This document shows, piece after piece, positions 44,052 through 53,357 of a DNA stretch of 64,000 bases. The DNA is from Cellulophaga sp. 20_2_10. Lineage in GTDB: Bacteria > Bacteroidota > Bacteroidia > Flavobacteriales > Flavobacteriaceae. The stretch is taken from NCBI RefSeq assembly GCF_023476645.1, contig NZ_JAMCOJ010000010.1, positions 1 through 64,000 of the forward strand, in the 5' to 3' direction. Both the position numbers and the translations under genes were made by a program. The notes beneath the pieces were generated by a model, which was given only the letters and a program-made list of their open reading frames with translations, did no database searches and was not told the DNA's origin. How positions within the stretch are numbered: the first letter of the stretch is position 1; every line of letters begins with the position of its first letter.

Positions 44052-45632
44052 ATGCTTAACATGCCTAAGACCTTTAATTTTGGAGAAGACCATTTAACCG
44101 CAGGTATTGCACTTTCTATTGCTAGAGGTACAACCAAAGGGTTGATTTCAGATTTCTCTCGTATTAAAATAAGAAACAGCAGTAAAACTGTTGCCAACAT
44201 TGTAGATAAAGGAGATCCAGTTTATGGCATAAATACGGGGTTTGGACCTTTATGCACAACTAAAATATCTAAAGAGGAAACAAAAATATTACAATCTAAT
44301 ATTTTAAAAAGTCATAGTGTTGGCGTTGGCGAACCTATAGACAAAGAGATTGCAAAACTAATGCTTATCTTAAAAATGAATAGTCTAGCACAAGGGTATT
44401 CTGGTATTGCAGAAGCAACCTTAGATCGTATTTTATGGCATATAGATACTAATGCTATACCTGTTGTACCGGCTCAAGGTTCTGTGGGTGCCTCTGGAGA
44501 TTTGGCTCCGCTTTCTCATTTATTTTTACCATTAATTGGTTTGGGTAAGGTTGACTATAATGGTTATATTATGGAGACTTCTTCTTTGTTTGAAAAAACA
44601 GAAATGCAAAGTATAGACTTAGGCCCTAAAGAAGGTTTAGCCCTAATTAATGGCACACAATTTATTGCTGCACACGCTGTAAAAGTGGTAGAAAAATTGC
44701 AAAGTTGCCTTGCACAAGCAGATATTATTGGAGCTATGATGATTGAAGGCTTGCAAGGTTCCATTAAGCCTTTTTATAACGAATTGCACGCATTACGCCC
44801 ATTTAAAGGTAATTTATATGTTGCCAAAAAAGTAAAACGTTTGCTAAAAGGTTCAGAAATTATGGAAGACCACGCAAACTGTGATCGTGTACAAGATCCC
44901 TATTCTTTACGCTGTATACCACAAGTACACGGTGCGTCTAGAAATGCTTGGTTGCATTTAAAAGAATTGTTAGAGATTGAATTAAATTCGGTTACAGACA
45001 ATCCTATTATTATAGATGAAGAACTAACAATTAGTGGTGGTAGTTTTCACGGGCAACCTTTAGCTATGGCTTTAGATTATGCGTGTTTAGCAGCATCTGA
45101 AGTTGGTAACATATCTGACCGAAGAATATATTTAGCATTAGAAGGTAACAGTCCGGGAGTGCCTAAATTATTAATGAGTGAAACCGGAATTAATTCTGGT
45201 TATATGATTTTGCAATACACAACTGCTGCTTTAGCTAGTGAAAACAAAGGACTTTGTTTTCCGTCTAGTGCAGATAGCATACCAACGTCTTTAGGACAAG
45301 AAGACCACGTAAGTATGGGTTCTATTGGAGGGCGTAAAGCATTACAAGTTATTGGAAATGTAGAAAAAATATTAGCTATAGAAATGCTAACTGCAGCACA
45401 GGCTTTTGAATTTAGAAAGCCATTAAAATCGGGCTTATTTTTAGAAGAAGTGCATACCGAGATTCGTAAAAAAGTTGCCTTTGCAGATAAAGACCGTGTT
45501 TTTTCTACAGATATTGAAGCAGGAATAGAAATGATAAAAAACGGAACTATTTTAAAAGCTATTGAAGAGGTTAAACAACGTGAAAACCTAACAATGGATA
45601 TTCCGTTTGCAGATGACTTTGAAATCTACTAA
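44052..45632 (+). CDS. hutH: Histidine ammonia-lyase
   Basis: 526 residues; a second in-frame ATG at 44061 is equally possible. The MIO-forming Ala147-Ser148-Gly149 occurs in GSVGASGDLAPLSH, GINTGFGPL precedes it, and the HGQPLAMALDY and later QEDHVSMG segments are typical. It removes ammonia from histidine to give urocanate. First gene of hutH-hutI-hutU; the hutI start I prefer is one base after its stop. Confidence 0.96.
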   Translation: MLNMPKTFNFGEDHLTAGIALSIARGTTKGLISDFSRIKIRNSSKTVANIVDKGDPVYGINTGFGPLCTTKISKEETKILQSNILKSHSVGVGEPIDKEIAKLMLILKMNSLAQGYSGIAEATLDRILWHIDTNAIPVVPAQGSVGASGDLAPLSHLFLPLIGLGKVDYNGYIMETSSLFEKTEMQSIDLGPKEGLALINGTQFIAAHAVKVVEKLQSCLAQADIIGAMMIEGLQGSIKPFYNELHALRPFKGNLYVAKKVKRLLKGSEIMEDHANCDRVQDPYSLRCIPQVHGASRNAWLHLKELLEIELNSVTDNPIIIDEELTISGGSFHGQPLAMALDYACLAASEVGNISDRRIYLALEGNSPGVPKLLMSETGINSGYMILQYTTAALASENKGLCFPSSADSIPTSLGQEDHVSMGSIGGRKALQVIGNVEKILAIEMLTAAQAFEFRKPLKSGLFLEEVHTEIRKKVAFADKDRVFSTDIEAGIEMIKNGTILKAIEEVKQRENLTMDIPFADDFEIY

Positions 45633-45633
45633 T

Positions 45634-46875
45634 ATGAAACAAAAACTTATAGGCCCTTTTACACAATTATTACCAATGACAGGAATTTCTGTTAAAGGCG
45701 CTGTAAAAGACGAGCAACTTTTAGTAATAGAAAATGGCGGAATAGTAGTTAAGGATAATACTATTATTGCCGTTGGAAAATATTTAGATTTACTAAAGGA
45801 AGTAGACATAAAAGAAACCTTACTTGAAGAAATAAAGGACGACTCTGTATGCCTGCCAGGTTTTATAGATTCTCACACCCATATTTGTTATGGTGGTTCT
45901 AGAGCAAATGATTATGCCATGCGTAATGCAGGAAAAACCTATTTAGAGATTTCTAAAGCTGGTGGTGGTATTTGGGATACCGTTACACAAACCAGAAAAG
46001 CTAGTATGTTAGAACTAGAAGAAGGTATTACCAAAAGAGCAAATAAACATTTAAAAAATGGCGTTACAACTATAGAAGTTAAAAGTGGCTACGGTTTATC
46101 GGTTTACGAAGAACTTAAAATGTTACGCGCTATAAAAAATGTAGATAACAGAATTAAAGCCGATTTAATCTCGACTTGCTTGGCTGCACATATGCACCCA
46201 AAAGATTATCCTGGTACCGCAAGTGACTATTTAGAAGAAATAAGCATCTCCCTTTTTCCCCTAATAAAAGAAGAAAACCTAACAACCAGAATTGATGCTT
46301 TTATTGAAGAAGGTGCATTTACTGCAGAAGTAATTGCGCCTTACTTTAAAAAGGCAAAGGAAATGGGTTTTACAATTACGGTACACGCAGATCAGTTTTC
46401 TACTGGTGGCAGTAAAGTTGCTGTAGATTTTAATGCCGTTAGTGCAGACCACTTAGAGGCTAGTACAGATGAAGAAATAAAAATTTTAGCAAAAAGCGAT
46501 GTTATTTCTACTGCTTTACCTGGTGCAAGTATAGGTCTTGGATGCGCTTTTACACCTGCTCGTAAAATATTAGATGCTGGTGGTGCTGTTGCAATTGCCA
46601 GTGACCATAATCCGGGTTCTGCTCCTATGGGAGATTTACTTACACAAGCTTCAATTTTAGGGACTTTTCAAAAATTAAGTAATGCCGAGGTTTTATCTGG
46701 CATCACTTTTAGAGCCGCTGCTGCTTTAAGTCTTAAAGACAGAGGCGTGTTAGAAAAAGGTCTTATAGCAGATTTTATCTCCTTTCCTACATCAAACTAT
46801 AAAGAAATTTTATACCAACAAGGACAGCTAAAACCGAGTCAAGTCTGGAAAAAAGGAACTAAAATAGATTTTTAG
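45634..46875 (+). CDS. hutI: Imidazolonepropionase
   Basis: The frame opens at 45607, but ATG 45634 gives the proper start MKQKLIGPFTQL (413 residues). Zinc ligands appear in GFIDSHTH (His81, His83), with further His residues in CLAAHMHP and TVHADQF, and the metal Asp in ASDHNPGSAP. It opens the imidazolone ring to N-formimidoylglutamate. It starts one base after hutH. Confidence 0.94.
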   Translation: MKQKLIGPFTQLLPMTGISVKGAVKDEQLLVIENGGIVVKDNTIIAVGKYLDLLKEVDIKETLLEEIKDDSVCLPGFIDSHTHICYGGSRANDYAMRNAGKTYLEISKAGGGIWDTVTQTRKASMLELEEGITKRANKHLKNGVTTIEVKSGYGLSVYEELKMLRAIKNVDNRIKADLISTCLAAHMHPKDYPGTASDYLEEISISLFPLIKEENLTTRIDAFIEEGAFTAEVIAPYFKKAKEMGFTITVHADQFSTGGSKVAVDFNAVSADHLEASTDEEIKILAKSDVISTALPGASIGLGCAFTPARKILDAGGAVAIASDHNPGSAPMGDLLTQASILGTFQKLSNAEVLSGITFRAAAALSLKDRGVLEKGLIADFISFPTSNYKEILYQQGQLKPSQVWKKGTKIDF

Positions 46876-46920
46876 ATCAATAAGACAGTTAAAAATATTT
46901 CAATATTAAAATAGATTAAA

Positions 46921-48924
46921 ATGGATTTTAAATCTCAAATTCTTCAGGGTATACCTACTACATTACCTGCAAAAAGAGAATATGCACAAGATGCTAATCA
47001 CGCTCCAAAAAGAAAAGACATTCTTTCTTTAGAAGAGAAAAAGTTAGCCTTAAAAAATGCATTACGTTATTTTCCTGCTGCTTGGCACGCAGAATTATCA
47101 AAAGAATTTGCGAACGAACTACAAAATTATGGTCGTATTTATATGTTTAGGTTTAAACCTGAATATGATATTTACGCAAGACCAATATCAGAATATCCAG
47201 CAAAAACACCACAAGCTGCAGCATTACAATTAATGATTCAGAATAACTTAGATCCTGCGGTTGCACAACATCCAGAGGAACTAATTACCTATGGTGGTAA
47301 TGGTGCGGTTTTTCAAAATTGGGCTCAATACGTACTAACTATGCAGTATTTAGCAACAATGACAGAGGAACAAACGTTGCACATTTATTCTGGTCATCCA
47401 ATGGGACTTTTCCCTTCTACTAAAGAGGCTCCACGTGTTGTTGTTACCAACGGAATGATGATTCCTAATTACTCTAAACCAGACGATTGGGAAAAATATA
47501 ATGCTCTTGGTGTTACCCAATACGGACAAATGACAGCCGGTTCTTATATGTACATTGGTCCACAAGGTATTGTACATGGAACTACAATTACAGTAATGAA
47601 CGCATTTAGAAAAGTATTAGAACCGAATGAAACCTCTGCAGGTAAAATATTTTTAACTGCTGGTTTGGGTGGTATGAGTGGCGCACAACCAAAAGCTGGT
47701 AATATTGCGGGTTGTATTACTATTTGCGCAGAGGTTAATGCAGCGGCAGCAACAAAAAGACACGCACAAGGCTGGGTAGATGTTTTAATTGACACTATTG
47801 ATGATTTAATTGATAGAACCAAAAAAGCACAACAAAACAATGAGGTTGTTTCTATAGCTTACATTGGTAATATTGTAGAGGTTTGGGAACGTTTTTATGA
47901 AGAAGACATTTTTGTTCATTTAGGATCAGACCAAACATCTTTGCACAACCCATGGGCAGGTGGTTATTACCCTGTAGATCTCTCTTTTGAAGAATCTAAC
48001 GAGTTAATGAGTGCAAACCCTAATGCTTTTAAGCAAAAAGTACAAGAGTCTTTAAAAAGACAAGTAGCTGCAATTAATAAACATACAGCTAATGGTACCT
48101 ATTTTTTTGATTATGGCAATGCCTTTTTACTAGAAGCATCTCGTGCTGGTGGTGCTGTTATGGCAGAGAATAATATAGATTTTAAATACCCATCTTATGT
48201 GCAAGATATATTAGGACCTATGTGTTTTGATTATGGTTTTGGACCTTTCCGTTGGGTGTGTTCTTCTGGTAAGCCTAAAGATTTACAAAAAACAGACGCT
48301 ATTGCCTTAAAAGTAATGGAAGAAATTAAAGCTACTGCTCCAGAAGAAATTCAGCAACAAATGCAAGATAATATTACTTGGATTAGGGAGGCAGAACAAA
48401 ACAAACTGGTTGTAGGCTCACAAGCACGTATTTTATATGCAGATGCAGAAGGTAGAGCAAAAATTGCAGAAGCATTTAACCAAGCCATAAAAACAGGAGA
48501 ACTTTCTGCTCCTATAGTTTTAGGTAGAGACCACCATGATGTTAGTGGTACAGATTCTCCTTTTAGAGAAACCAGTAATATTTATGATGGCAGTAAGTTT
48601 ACCGCAGATATGGCCATACACAATGTAATTGGCGATAGTTTTAGAGGCGCAACTTGGGTATCTATTCACAATGGCGGCGGCGTAGGCTGGGGAGAAGTCA
48701 TAAATGGTGGCTTTGGTATGGTTTTAGATGGCTCTACAGAAGCTTCTAAGAAATTAAAAAATATGCTTTTTTATGATGTAAATAACGGTATATCTAGACG
48801 AAGCTGGGCACGTAATAAAGAGGCTATTTTTGCCATAGAACGAGAAATGGAAAGAACTCCGACCTTAAAGGTTACCGTTCCAAATTTGGTTGAAGCGCAT
48901 TTATTAGACAATTTATTTGCTTAG
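46921..48924 (+). CDS. hutU: Urocanate hydratase, long form
   Basis: 667 residues, about 110 longer than the common bacterial enzyme and similar to the long Bacteroidota and animal forms. NAD-binding GGNGAVFQNW near 120-130, TAGLGGMSGAQPKAG near 242-256, FDYGNAFLLEA and the DHHDVSGTDSPFRETSN stretch. It hydrates urocanate to imidazolonepropionate using tightly bound NAD as a reactant. No formimidoylglutamase (hutG) gene follows in this window. Confidence 0.95.
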   Translation: MDFKSQILQGIPTTLPAKREYAQDANHAPKRKDILSLEEKKLALKNALRYFPAAWHAELSKEFANELQNYGRIYMFRFKPEYDIYARPISEYPAKTPQAAALQLMIQNNLDPAVAQHPEELITYGGNGAVFQNWAQYVLTMQYLATMTEEQTLHIYSGHPMGLFPSTKEAPRVVVTNGMMIPNYSKPDDWEKYNALGVTQYGQMTAGSYMYIGPQGIVHGTTITVMNAFRKVLEPNETSAGKIFLTAGLGGMSGAQPKAGNIAGCITICAEVNAAAATKRHAQGWVDVLIDTIDDLIDRTKKAQQNNEVVSIAYIGNIVEVWERFYEEDIFVHLGSDQTSLHNPWAGGYYPVDLSFEESNELMSANPNAFKQKVQESLKRQVAAINKHTANGTYFFDYGNAFLLEASRAGGAVMAENNIDFKYPSYVQDILGPMCFDYGFGPFRWVCSSGKPKDLQKTDAIALKVMEEIKATAPEEIQQQMQDNITWIREAEQNKLVVGSQARILYADAEGRAKIAEAFNQAIKTGELSAPIVLGRDHHDVSGTDSPFRETSNIYDGSKFTADMAIHNVIGDSFRGATWVSIHNGGGVGWGEVINGGFGMVLDGSTEASKKLKNMLFYDVNNGISRRSWARNKEAIFAIEREMERTPTLKVTVPNLVEAHLLDNLFA

Positions 48925-49053
48925 ACGTAGAATTACAATTAATTTTAAACATCAGAAAATAACAATAGCCCTTACGTTCTGCTATAAAAATAATTAATAG
49001 AACAATAGATAATAGGTATAGTTCGTTGTTAAGGAAATAGGAATTTATTTGAC

Positions 49054-49061
49054 TAACTTTG
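49054..49061 (+). promoter_or_regulatory. -7 box of the thioredoxin gene
   Basis: TAACTTTG fits TAnnTTTG exactly and lies 22 bases before the ATG. No good -33 TTG at the usual spacing is seen (a TTG lies 25 bases upstream). Confidence 0.5.
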
Positions 49062-49083
49062 TATAATATTAAAAAATAAAATT

Positions 49084-49401
49084 ATGGCATTAGAAATAAC
49101 AGACGCAACTTTTGACGAAGTTGTTTTAAAAAGTGACAAACCAGTTGTTGTAGATTTTTGGGCAGCTTGGTGTGGTCCATGTAGAATGGTTGGTCCTATC
49201 ATTGACGAAGTTAGTTCTGAGTACGAAGGAAAAGCTATTGTTGGTAAAGTAGACGTAGATGCAAACCAAGAATTTGCTGCGAAATACGGTGTACGTAACA
49301 TACCAACTGTATTAGTATTTAAAAATGGTGAAATGGTTAGCAGACAAGTTGGTGTTTCTCCAAAACAAGTTTATACAGACGCAATAGACGCTTTATTATA
49401 G
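49084..49401 (+). CDS. trxA: Thioredoxin
   Basis: 105 residues, canonical size. Active site [10 protein letters not shown] with Cys30 and Cys33, cis-Pro in NIPTVLVF, and the usual VDVDAN. It is cytoplasmic (no signal), unlike the exported thioredoxin-fold proteins at 54339-59249. It reduces protein disulfides with NADPH through thioredoxin reductase. It has its own promoter box and terminator. Confidence 0.96.
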   Translation: MALEITDATFDEVVLKSDKPVVVDFWAAWCGPCRMVGPIIDEVSSEYEGKAIVGKVDVDANQEFAAKYGVRNIPTVLVFKNGEMVSRQVGVSPKQVYTDAIDALL

Positions 49402-49420
49402 TCTAAAGCATACAATTATA

Positions 49421-49452
49421 AAAAAGGGTTTGGCGTTTGTCAAACCCTTTTT
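49421..49452 (+). terminator. Terminator of trxA
   Basis: AAAAAGGGTTTG and CAAACCCTTTTT form a perfect 12-bp stem around GCGTTTGT, ending in a T-run. It follows trxA by 20 bases and precedes the M1 aminopeptidase gene. Confidence 0.9.
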
Positions 49453-49479
49453 TATTTTTACTACTTATCTAAACTCCAT

Positions 49480-52050
49480 ATGAAAAAATATACGCTACTT
49501 GTTCTAATAGCATTAACCTTGGTTGGTTGTCCACAAAAAAAAGAAAGGCCTACTAGTTTGCCTATAGAAAAAGGCATTTCTTTAAATCTAGCTAAATACA
49601 GAAGAGAACAGATTAAAGATTTACACTATGCGTTAGATTTTTCTATTCCTAAAAATCTAGAAGATCCAATACCTACTACCTTAACACTTACGGCATACAT
49701 TGCTGACTTACAATACGATCTTATTTTAGATTTTAATGAAAAAAAAGATCATTTAAAAACACTTAGCGTAAATGGTGTAAGCGCACCAATTAACCATACC
49801 AACGAGCATTTAATTATTTCTAGTGACCTATTAATAATAGGTGAAAATAAAATTGAGATTTCTTTTAACGCAGGCGAGTTATCGCTTAACAGAAACGAAG
49901 AGTTTTTATATACGTTATTAGTACCAGACAGAGCTAGTACATTGTTTCCTTGTTTAGATCAGCCTAACTTAAAAGCAACTTACGATTTAACCATTACAGC
50001 TCCTAAAGATTGGAAAGTACTTTGCGGAGGCACAGAAAAAGAAAAAATAGAAAAAGAAAAAGAAGGGTATACTACTCATATTTTTAATACTACAGATAAA
50101 ATGAGCACCTACTTGTTTTCATTTGTAGCTGGTAAGTTTACCGAGGAAATTAAAAATCCTGGTGCATTTGATATGCGCTTTTTATACCGAGAAAACAATA
50201 AAGAAAAAATTGCAGAGAGTACTAGTGAGGTATTTAATATTCACCAACAATCTTTAGACTTTCTTATAGACTATACCAACTATAAATTTCCATTCCAAAA
50301 AATGGATTTTGCTAGTATACCGCCTTTTCAGTATGGTGGTATGGAGCACGTAGGAGCCATACAATACAGAGAATCATCTTTGTTTTTAGATAAGAATGCT
50401 ACTCAGAATCAAAAATTATCTCGTGCTAAATTAATTGCTCATGAAACATCACATATGTGGTTTGGAGATTTAGTGACAATGCAATGGTTTAATGATGTTT
50501 GGCTAAAAGAAGTGTTTGCTAATTTTATGGCAGATAAAATTATGAATCCACTTTTTCCGGATATAGACCATCAATTAAAATTTATGATGACCCACTACCC
50601 TAGTGCTTATTCAGAAGATCGCACCAAAGGTACTAACCCTATTAGGCAAGATTTAGACAATCTAAAAAATGCAGGTTCTTTATATGGTAGAATCATTTAT
50701 AACAAAGCTCCTATAATGATGCAGCAATTAGAAGCCGTTTTAGGAAAAGACGCTTTTAAAGAAGGTATGCAAGAGTACATAAAAACCTTTGCTAATGGTA
50801 ATGCAGATTGGAATGATTTGGTTTCTATTTTAGACAAAAAATCTGATGTAGACATAAAGAACTGGTCAGACGTTTGGGTAAACAAATCTGGAAGGCCTGT
50901 TTTTACAGATCATATTACCTATAAGGATAACAAAATAGCAAATTTTACAATTACACAAAAAGCAGAAGATGGTACAGATAAAATATGGCCACAATCTTTT
51001 GCTATACAACTTATATATAAAGACAGTGTAAAAACTATAAATACAACTATAAGCGGTAAAACTCTTGATCTTAAAGAAACTAAAGGACTTGCAATGCCAG
51101 AGCAAGTTATTTATAACTCTAACGGTTTTGGCTATGGTGTTTTTCCAGTTCATGTAGCTAACATTGCTAAAATAAAAGATATTAAAGACGATACTGCACG
51201 TGCTTACAGCTATATTAATTTATATGAAGTATTTTTAAACAACAAAGTACCTGCTTTAGATGCCTATAACGTATTTTTAAACGGAGTGGCATCAGAAAAA
51301 AATGAACTTATTCTAGATTATGTTTCAGGTAGAACTAGAGATTTATATTGGAGTTTTTTATCAGAAAAAAGTAAAAAAGAAATACAAGCAGCAACAGAAG
51401 ATACGTTGTTTGCTCTAGTAAAAAGCACTAAACCTAAGGCATTTAAAAAAACTATTTTTAATCTTTATAAGTCCATTTCAGCATCAAACAAAGCAATACA
51501 TAATTTATATGCCATTTGGAAAAAAGAGATGAGTATACCAGAATTATTTTTAAACGAAGACGATTATACCAGTCTTGCTGCCGAATTAGTTATAAAAAAG
51601 CACTCAAAGTCTACCGAAATTTTAAAAGAGCAAGAAACACGTATTAGTAATCCAGATAAACTAGCAAGGTTTAAGTGGTTACAACCGTCTTTAAGCAACA
51701 ATGTAAAAGAAAGAGATGCTTTTATGGTTTCTTTATTTGATGCTAAAAACAGAGAAAAAGAATCTTGGGTATTGGCAGCGTTAGGTTACATACACCATCC
51801 TTTACGCCAAACCGAAAGTAAAAAACACTTAGAAAAGTGTTTAAATAAGTTAGAAGAAATACAACTAACAGGAGATATATTTTTTCCTAAGAATTGGCTA
51901 GCAAGCTCTATTGGGCAGTACACATCTAAAGATGCTTACCAAATACTTGAAGGTTTTTTAGCTAAAAACCCTAACTTTAATACTATTCTGTTGAAAAAAA
52001 TATTGCAAACCACGGATGATTTAGAAAAGGCGCAAACCATAAAATTATAA
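49480..52050 (+). CDS. M1 family zinc aminopeptidase, lipoprotein
   Basis: 856 residues. Lipobox LVGC gives lipidated Cys17. The gluzincin core is complete: GGMEHVGAI for the N-terminal amine, HETSH at 321-325 and Glu344 for H-E-x2-H-x18-E, with a C-terminal helical part. It trims N-terminal residues from peptides in the envelope. The next gene (DUF58) begins 5 bases later, so they may share a transcript. Confidence 0.92.
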   Translation: MKKYTLLVLIALTLVGCPQKKERPTSLPIEKGISLNLAKYRREQIKDLHYALDFSIPKNLEDPIPTTLTLTAYIADLQYDLILDFNEKKDHLKTLSVNGVSAPINHTNEHLIISSDLLIIGENKIEISFNAGELSLNRNEEFLYTLLVPDRASTLFPCLDQPNLKATYDLTITAPKDWKVLCGGTEKEKIEKEKEGYTTHIFNTTDKMSTYLFSFVAGKFTEEIKNPGAFDMRFLYRENNKEKIAESTSEVFNIHQQSLDFLIDYTNYKFPFQKMDFASIPPFQYGGMEHVGAIQYRESSLFLDKNATQNQKLSRAKLIAHETSHMWFGDLVTMQWFNDVWLKEVFANFMADKIMNPLFPDIDHQLKFMMTHYPSAYSEDRTKGTNPIRQDLDNLKNAGSLYGRIIYNKAPIMMQQLEAVLGKDAFKEGMQEYIKTFANGNADWNDLVSILDKKSDVDIKNWSDVWVNKSGRPVFTDHITYKDNKIANFTITQKAEDGTDKIWPQSFAIQLIYKDSVKTINTTISGKTLDLKETKGLAMPEQVIYNSNGFGYGVFPVHVANIAKIKDIKDDTARAYSYINLYEVFLNNKVPALDAYNVFLNGVASEKNELILDYVSGRTRDLYWSFLSEKSKKEIQAATEDTLFALVKSTKPKAFKKTIFNLYKSISASNKAIHNLYAIWKKEMSIPELFLNEDDYTSLAAELVIKKHSKSTEILKEQETRISNPDKLARFKWLQPSLSNNVKERDAFMVSLFDAKNREKESWVLAALGYIHHPLRQTESKKHLEKCLNKLEEIQLTGDIFFPKNWLASSIGQYTSKDAYQILEGFLAKNPNFNTILLKKILQTTDDLEKAQTIKL

Positions 52051-52054
52051 ATTT

Positions 52055-52978
52055 ATGAACCTAAAGGACAATTTAAATGCGCAACCACTACTAAACCTAT
52101 CGCTTTTAGCTAAACAGGTAGTAGAAGGTTTTATTAGTGGAATACATAAGAGTCCGTTTCATGGGTTTTCTGCAGAATTTGCAGAGCATAAAATTTACAA
52201 TAAAGGAGAAAGCACCAAACATATAGATTGGAAGCTTTTTGCTAAGACAGATAAGCTGTATACTAAAAAATACGAGGAAGAAACGAACTTAAGGTGTCAT
52301 ATGATCTTAGATAACTCTGCTTCTATGTATTATCCTGAAGTAAAAAAACTAGACGTAAACAACTTAAATAAAATAGGTTTTGGCGTATTAGCTATTGCTG
52401 GTTTAATGAATATTTTAAAAAAACAGAGAGATGCTGTTGGTTTAAGTATTTATTCTGATGCCTATAATTTTTATTCCTCTGAAAAAAGTAGTGAACGTCA
52501 CCACCAAATGCTTTTGGCAAAGCTTACGGAAGTGGTAACAGATAAAAATCCGGCTCAGAAAACAAAAACATATACTTATTTACACCAAATAGCGGAAAAA
52601 ATGCACAAACGTAGTTTGGTATTTCTTTTTACAGATATGTTTCAGACAGAAGAAGAGGACGAAAAATTGTTTGATGCATTGCAACATTTAAAATATAATA
52701 AACATGAAGTTGTACTTTTTCATCTACTGGATAAAGAAAAAGAACTTTTTTTTAATTTTGATGATGCCCCTAAGCGTTTTGTAGATGTAGAGACCAACCA
52801 AGAGATAGATTTGTATGCAGAGAATGTAAAAGAAGCGTACCAAAAAGAGTTAACTTCTTATCTATCAGACATCAAATTAAAGTGCGCACAATACAAGATA
52901 AAATACGTGGCTGTAGATGTTGCTCAAAATTTTGCTTCAATTTTTAATACCTATATGGTGGAGCGACAAAAATTTTAA
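52055..52978 (+). CDS. DUF58 protein with VWA-like fold
   Basis: 307 residues. The family motif GESTKHIDWKLFAKT at 51-65 is followed by a MIDAS-type D-x-S-x-S (LDNSASM, Asp86, Ser88, Ser90), so the VWA-like metal site is intact. DUF58 proteins usually work with MoxR ATPases, but none is adjacent here. No membrane segment or signal peptide is seen. Confidence 0.88.
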   Translation: MNLKDNLNAQPLLNLSLLAKQVVEGFISGIHKSPFHGFSAEFAEHKIYNKGESTKHIDWKLFAKTDKLYTKKYEEETNLRCHMILDNSASMYYPEVKKLDVNNLNKIGFGVLAIAGLMNILKKQRDAVGLSIYSDAYNFYSSEKSSERHHQMLLAKLTEVVTDKNPAQKTKTYTYLHQIAEKMHKRSLVFLFTDMFQTEEEDEKLFDALQHLKYNKHEVVLFHLLDKEKELFFNFDDAPKRFVDVETNQEIDLYAENVKEAYQKELTSYLSDIKLKCAQYKIKYVAVDVAQNFASIFNTYMVERQKF

Positions 52979-53007
52979 AAAAAAATTAAAAATTCTTTCA
53001 AAAAGTT

Positions 53008-53037
53008 TTGCAGAACCAAATAACCTCTGTATATTTG
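53008..53037 (+). promoter_or_regulatory. Promoter of tRNA-Asp
   Basis: TTG at 53008-53010, a 19-base spacer and TATATTTG at 53030-53037 is a full consensus Bacteroidota promoter. Transcription should start near 53044, about 11 bases before the mature tRNA. Confidence 0.8.
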
Positions 53038-53054
53038 CAACCGCTAAACGCCAC

Positions 53055-53128
53055 GGTCTGGTAGTTCAGTTGGTTAGAATACCTGCCTGTCACGCAGGGG
53101 GTCGCGGGTTCGAGTCCCGTCCAGACCG
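53055..53128 (+). tRNA. tRNA-Asp (GTC)
   Basis: A 74-base cloverleaf: acceptor GGTCTGG pairs with CCAGACC, the anticodon stem CCTGC/GCAGG encloses CTGTCAC with anticodon GTC, and the T arm GCGGG-TTCGAGT-CCCGT is complete. Discriminator G at 53128 is usual for tRNA-Asp. CCA is not encoded. Confidence 0.97.
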
Positions 53129-53129
53129 C

Positions 53130-53159
53130 AAAAACCTTCAACATTTGTTGAAGGTTTTT
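53130..53159 (+). terminator. Terminator of tRNA-Asp
   Basis: AAAAACCTTCAAC and GTTGAAGGTTTTT make a 13-bp stem around ATTT and end in a T-run, one base after the tRNA discriminator. Confidence 0.9.
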
Positions 53160-53289
53160 TTGGTTTTATACCTTTTTGAAAGTGAAAAAATTAGATTACC
53201 CTAAAAAAGTTTTCAGCTTTAATTCTGCCTCTTTTTTTAAAATTAGTCGCTACAACACCTTTTCCATACCTCACTTTATTTTAATCATT

Positions 53290-53297
53290 TATCTTTG
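53290..53297 (+). promoter_or_regulatory. -7 box of the DUF808 gene
   Basis: TATCTTTG matches TAnnTTTG exactly, 60 bases before the ATG at 53358. No clear -33 TTG is present. Confidence 0.45.
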
Positions 53298-53357
53298 TGA
53301 CTTCAACAGTTTAAAGAAAAAGTATATTTTTAAACTTTTAAAAAAAGATAGACACAT

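Noticed and set aside
43974-44093. Forty-residue N-terminal extension of the LysR protein
   Set aside because: It is not LysR-like, would overlap hutH, and ATG 43973 gives the normal N-terminus.
45607-45633. Earlier start of hutI
   Set aside because: It overlaps hutH by 26 bases and adds residues outside the family pattern; ATG 45634 fits better.
52979-53204. A protein-coding frame over the tRNA region
   Set aside because: The frame runs through the tRNA-Asp gene and its terminator and is a chance reading.
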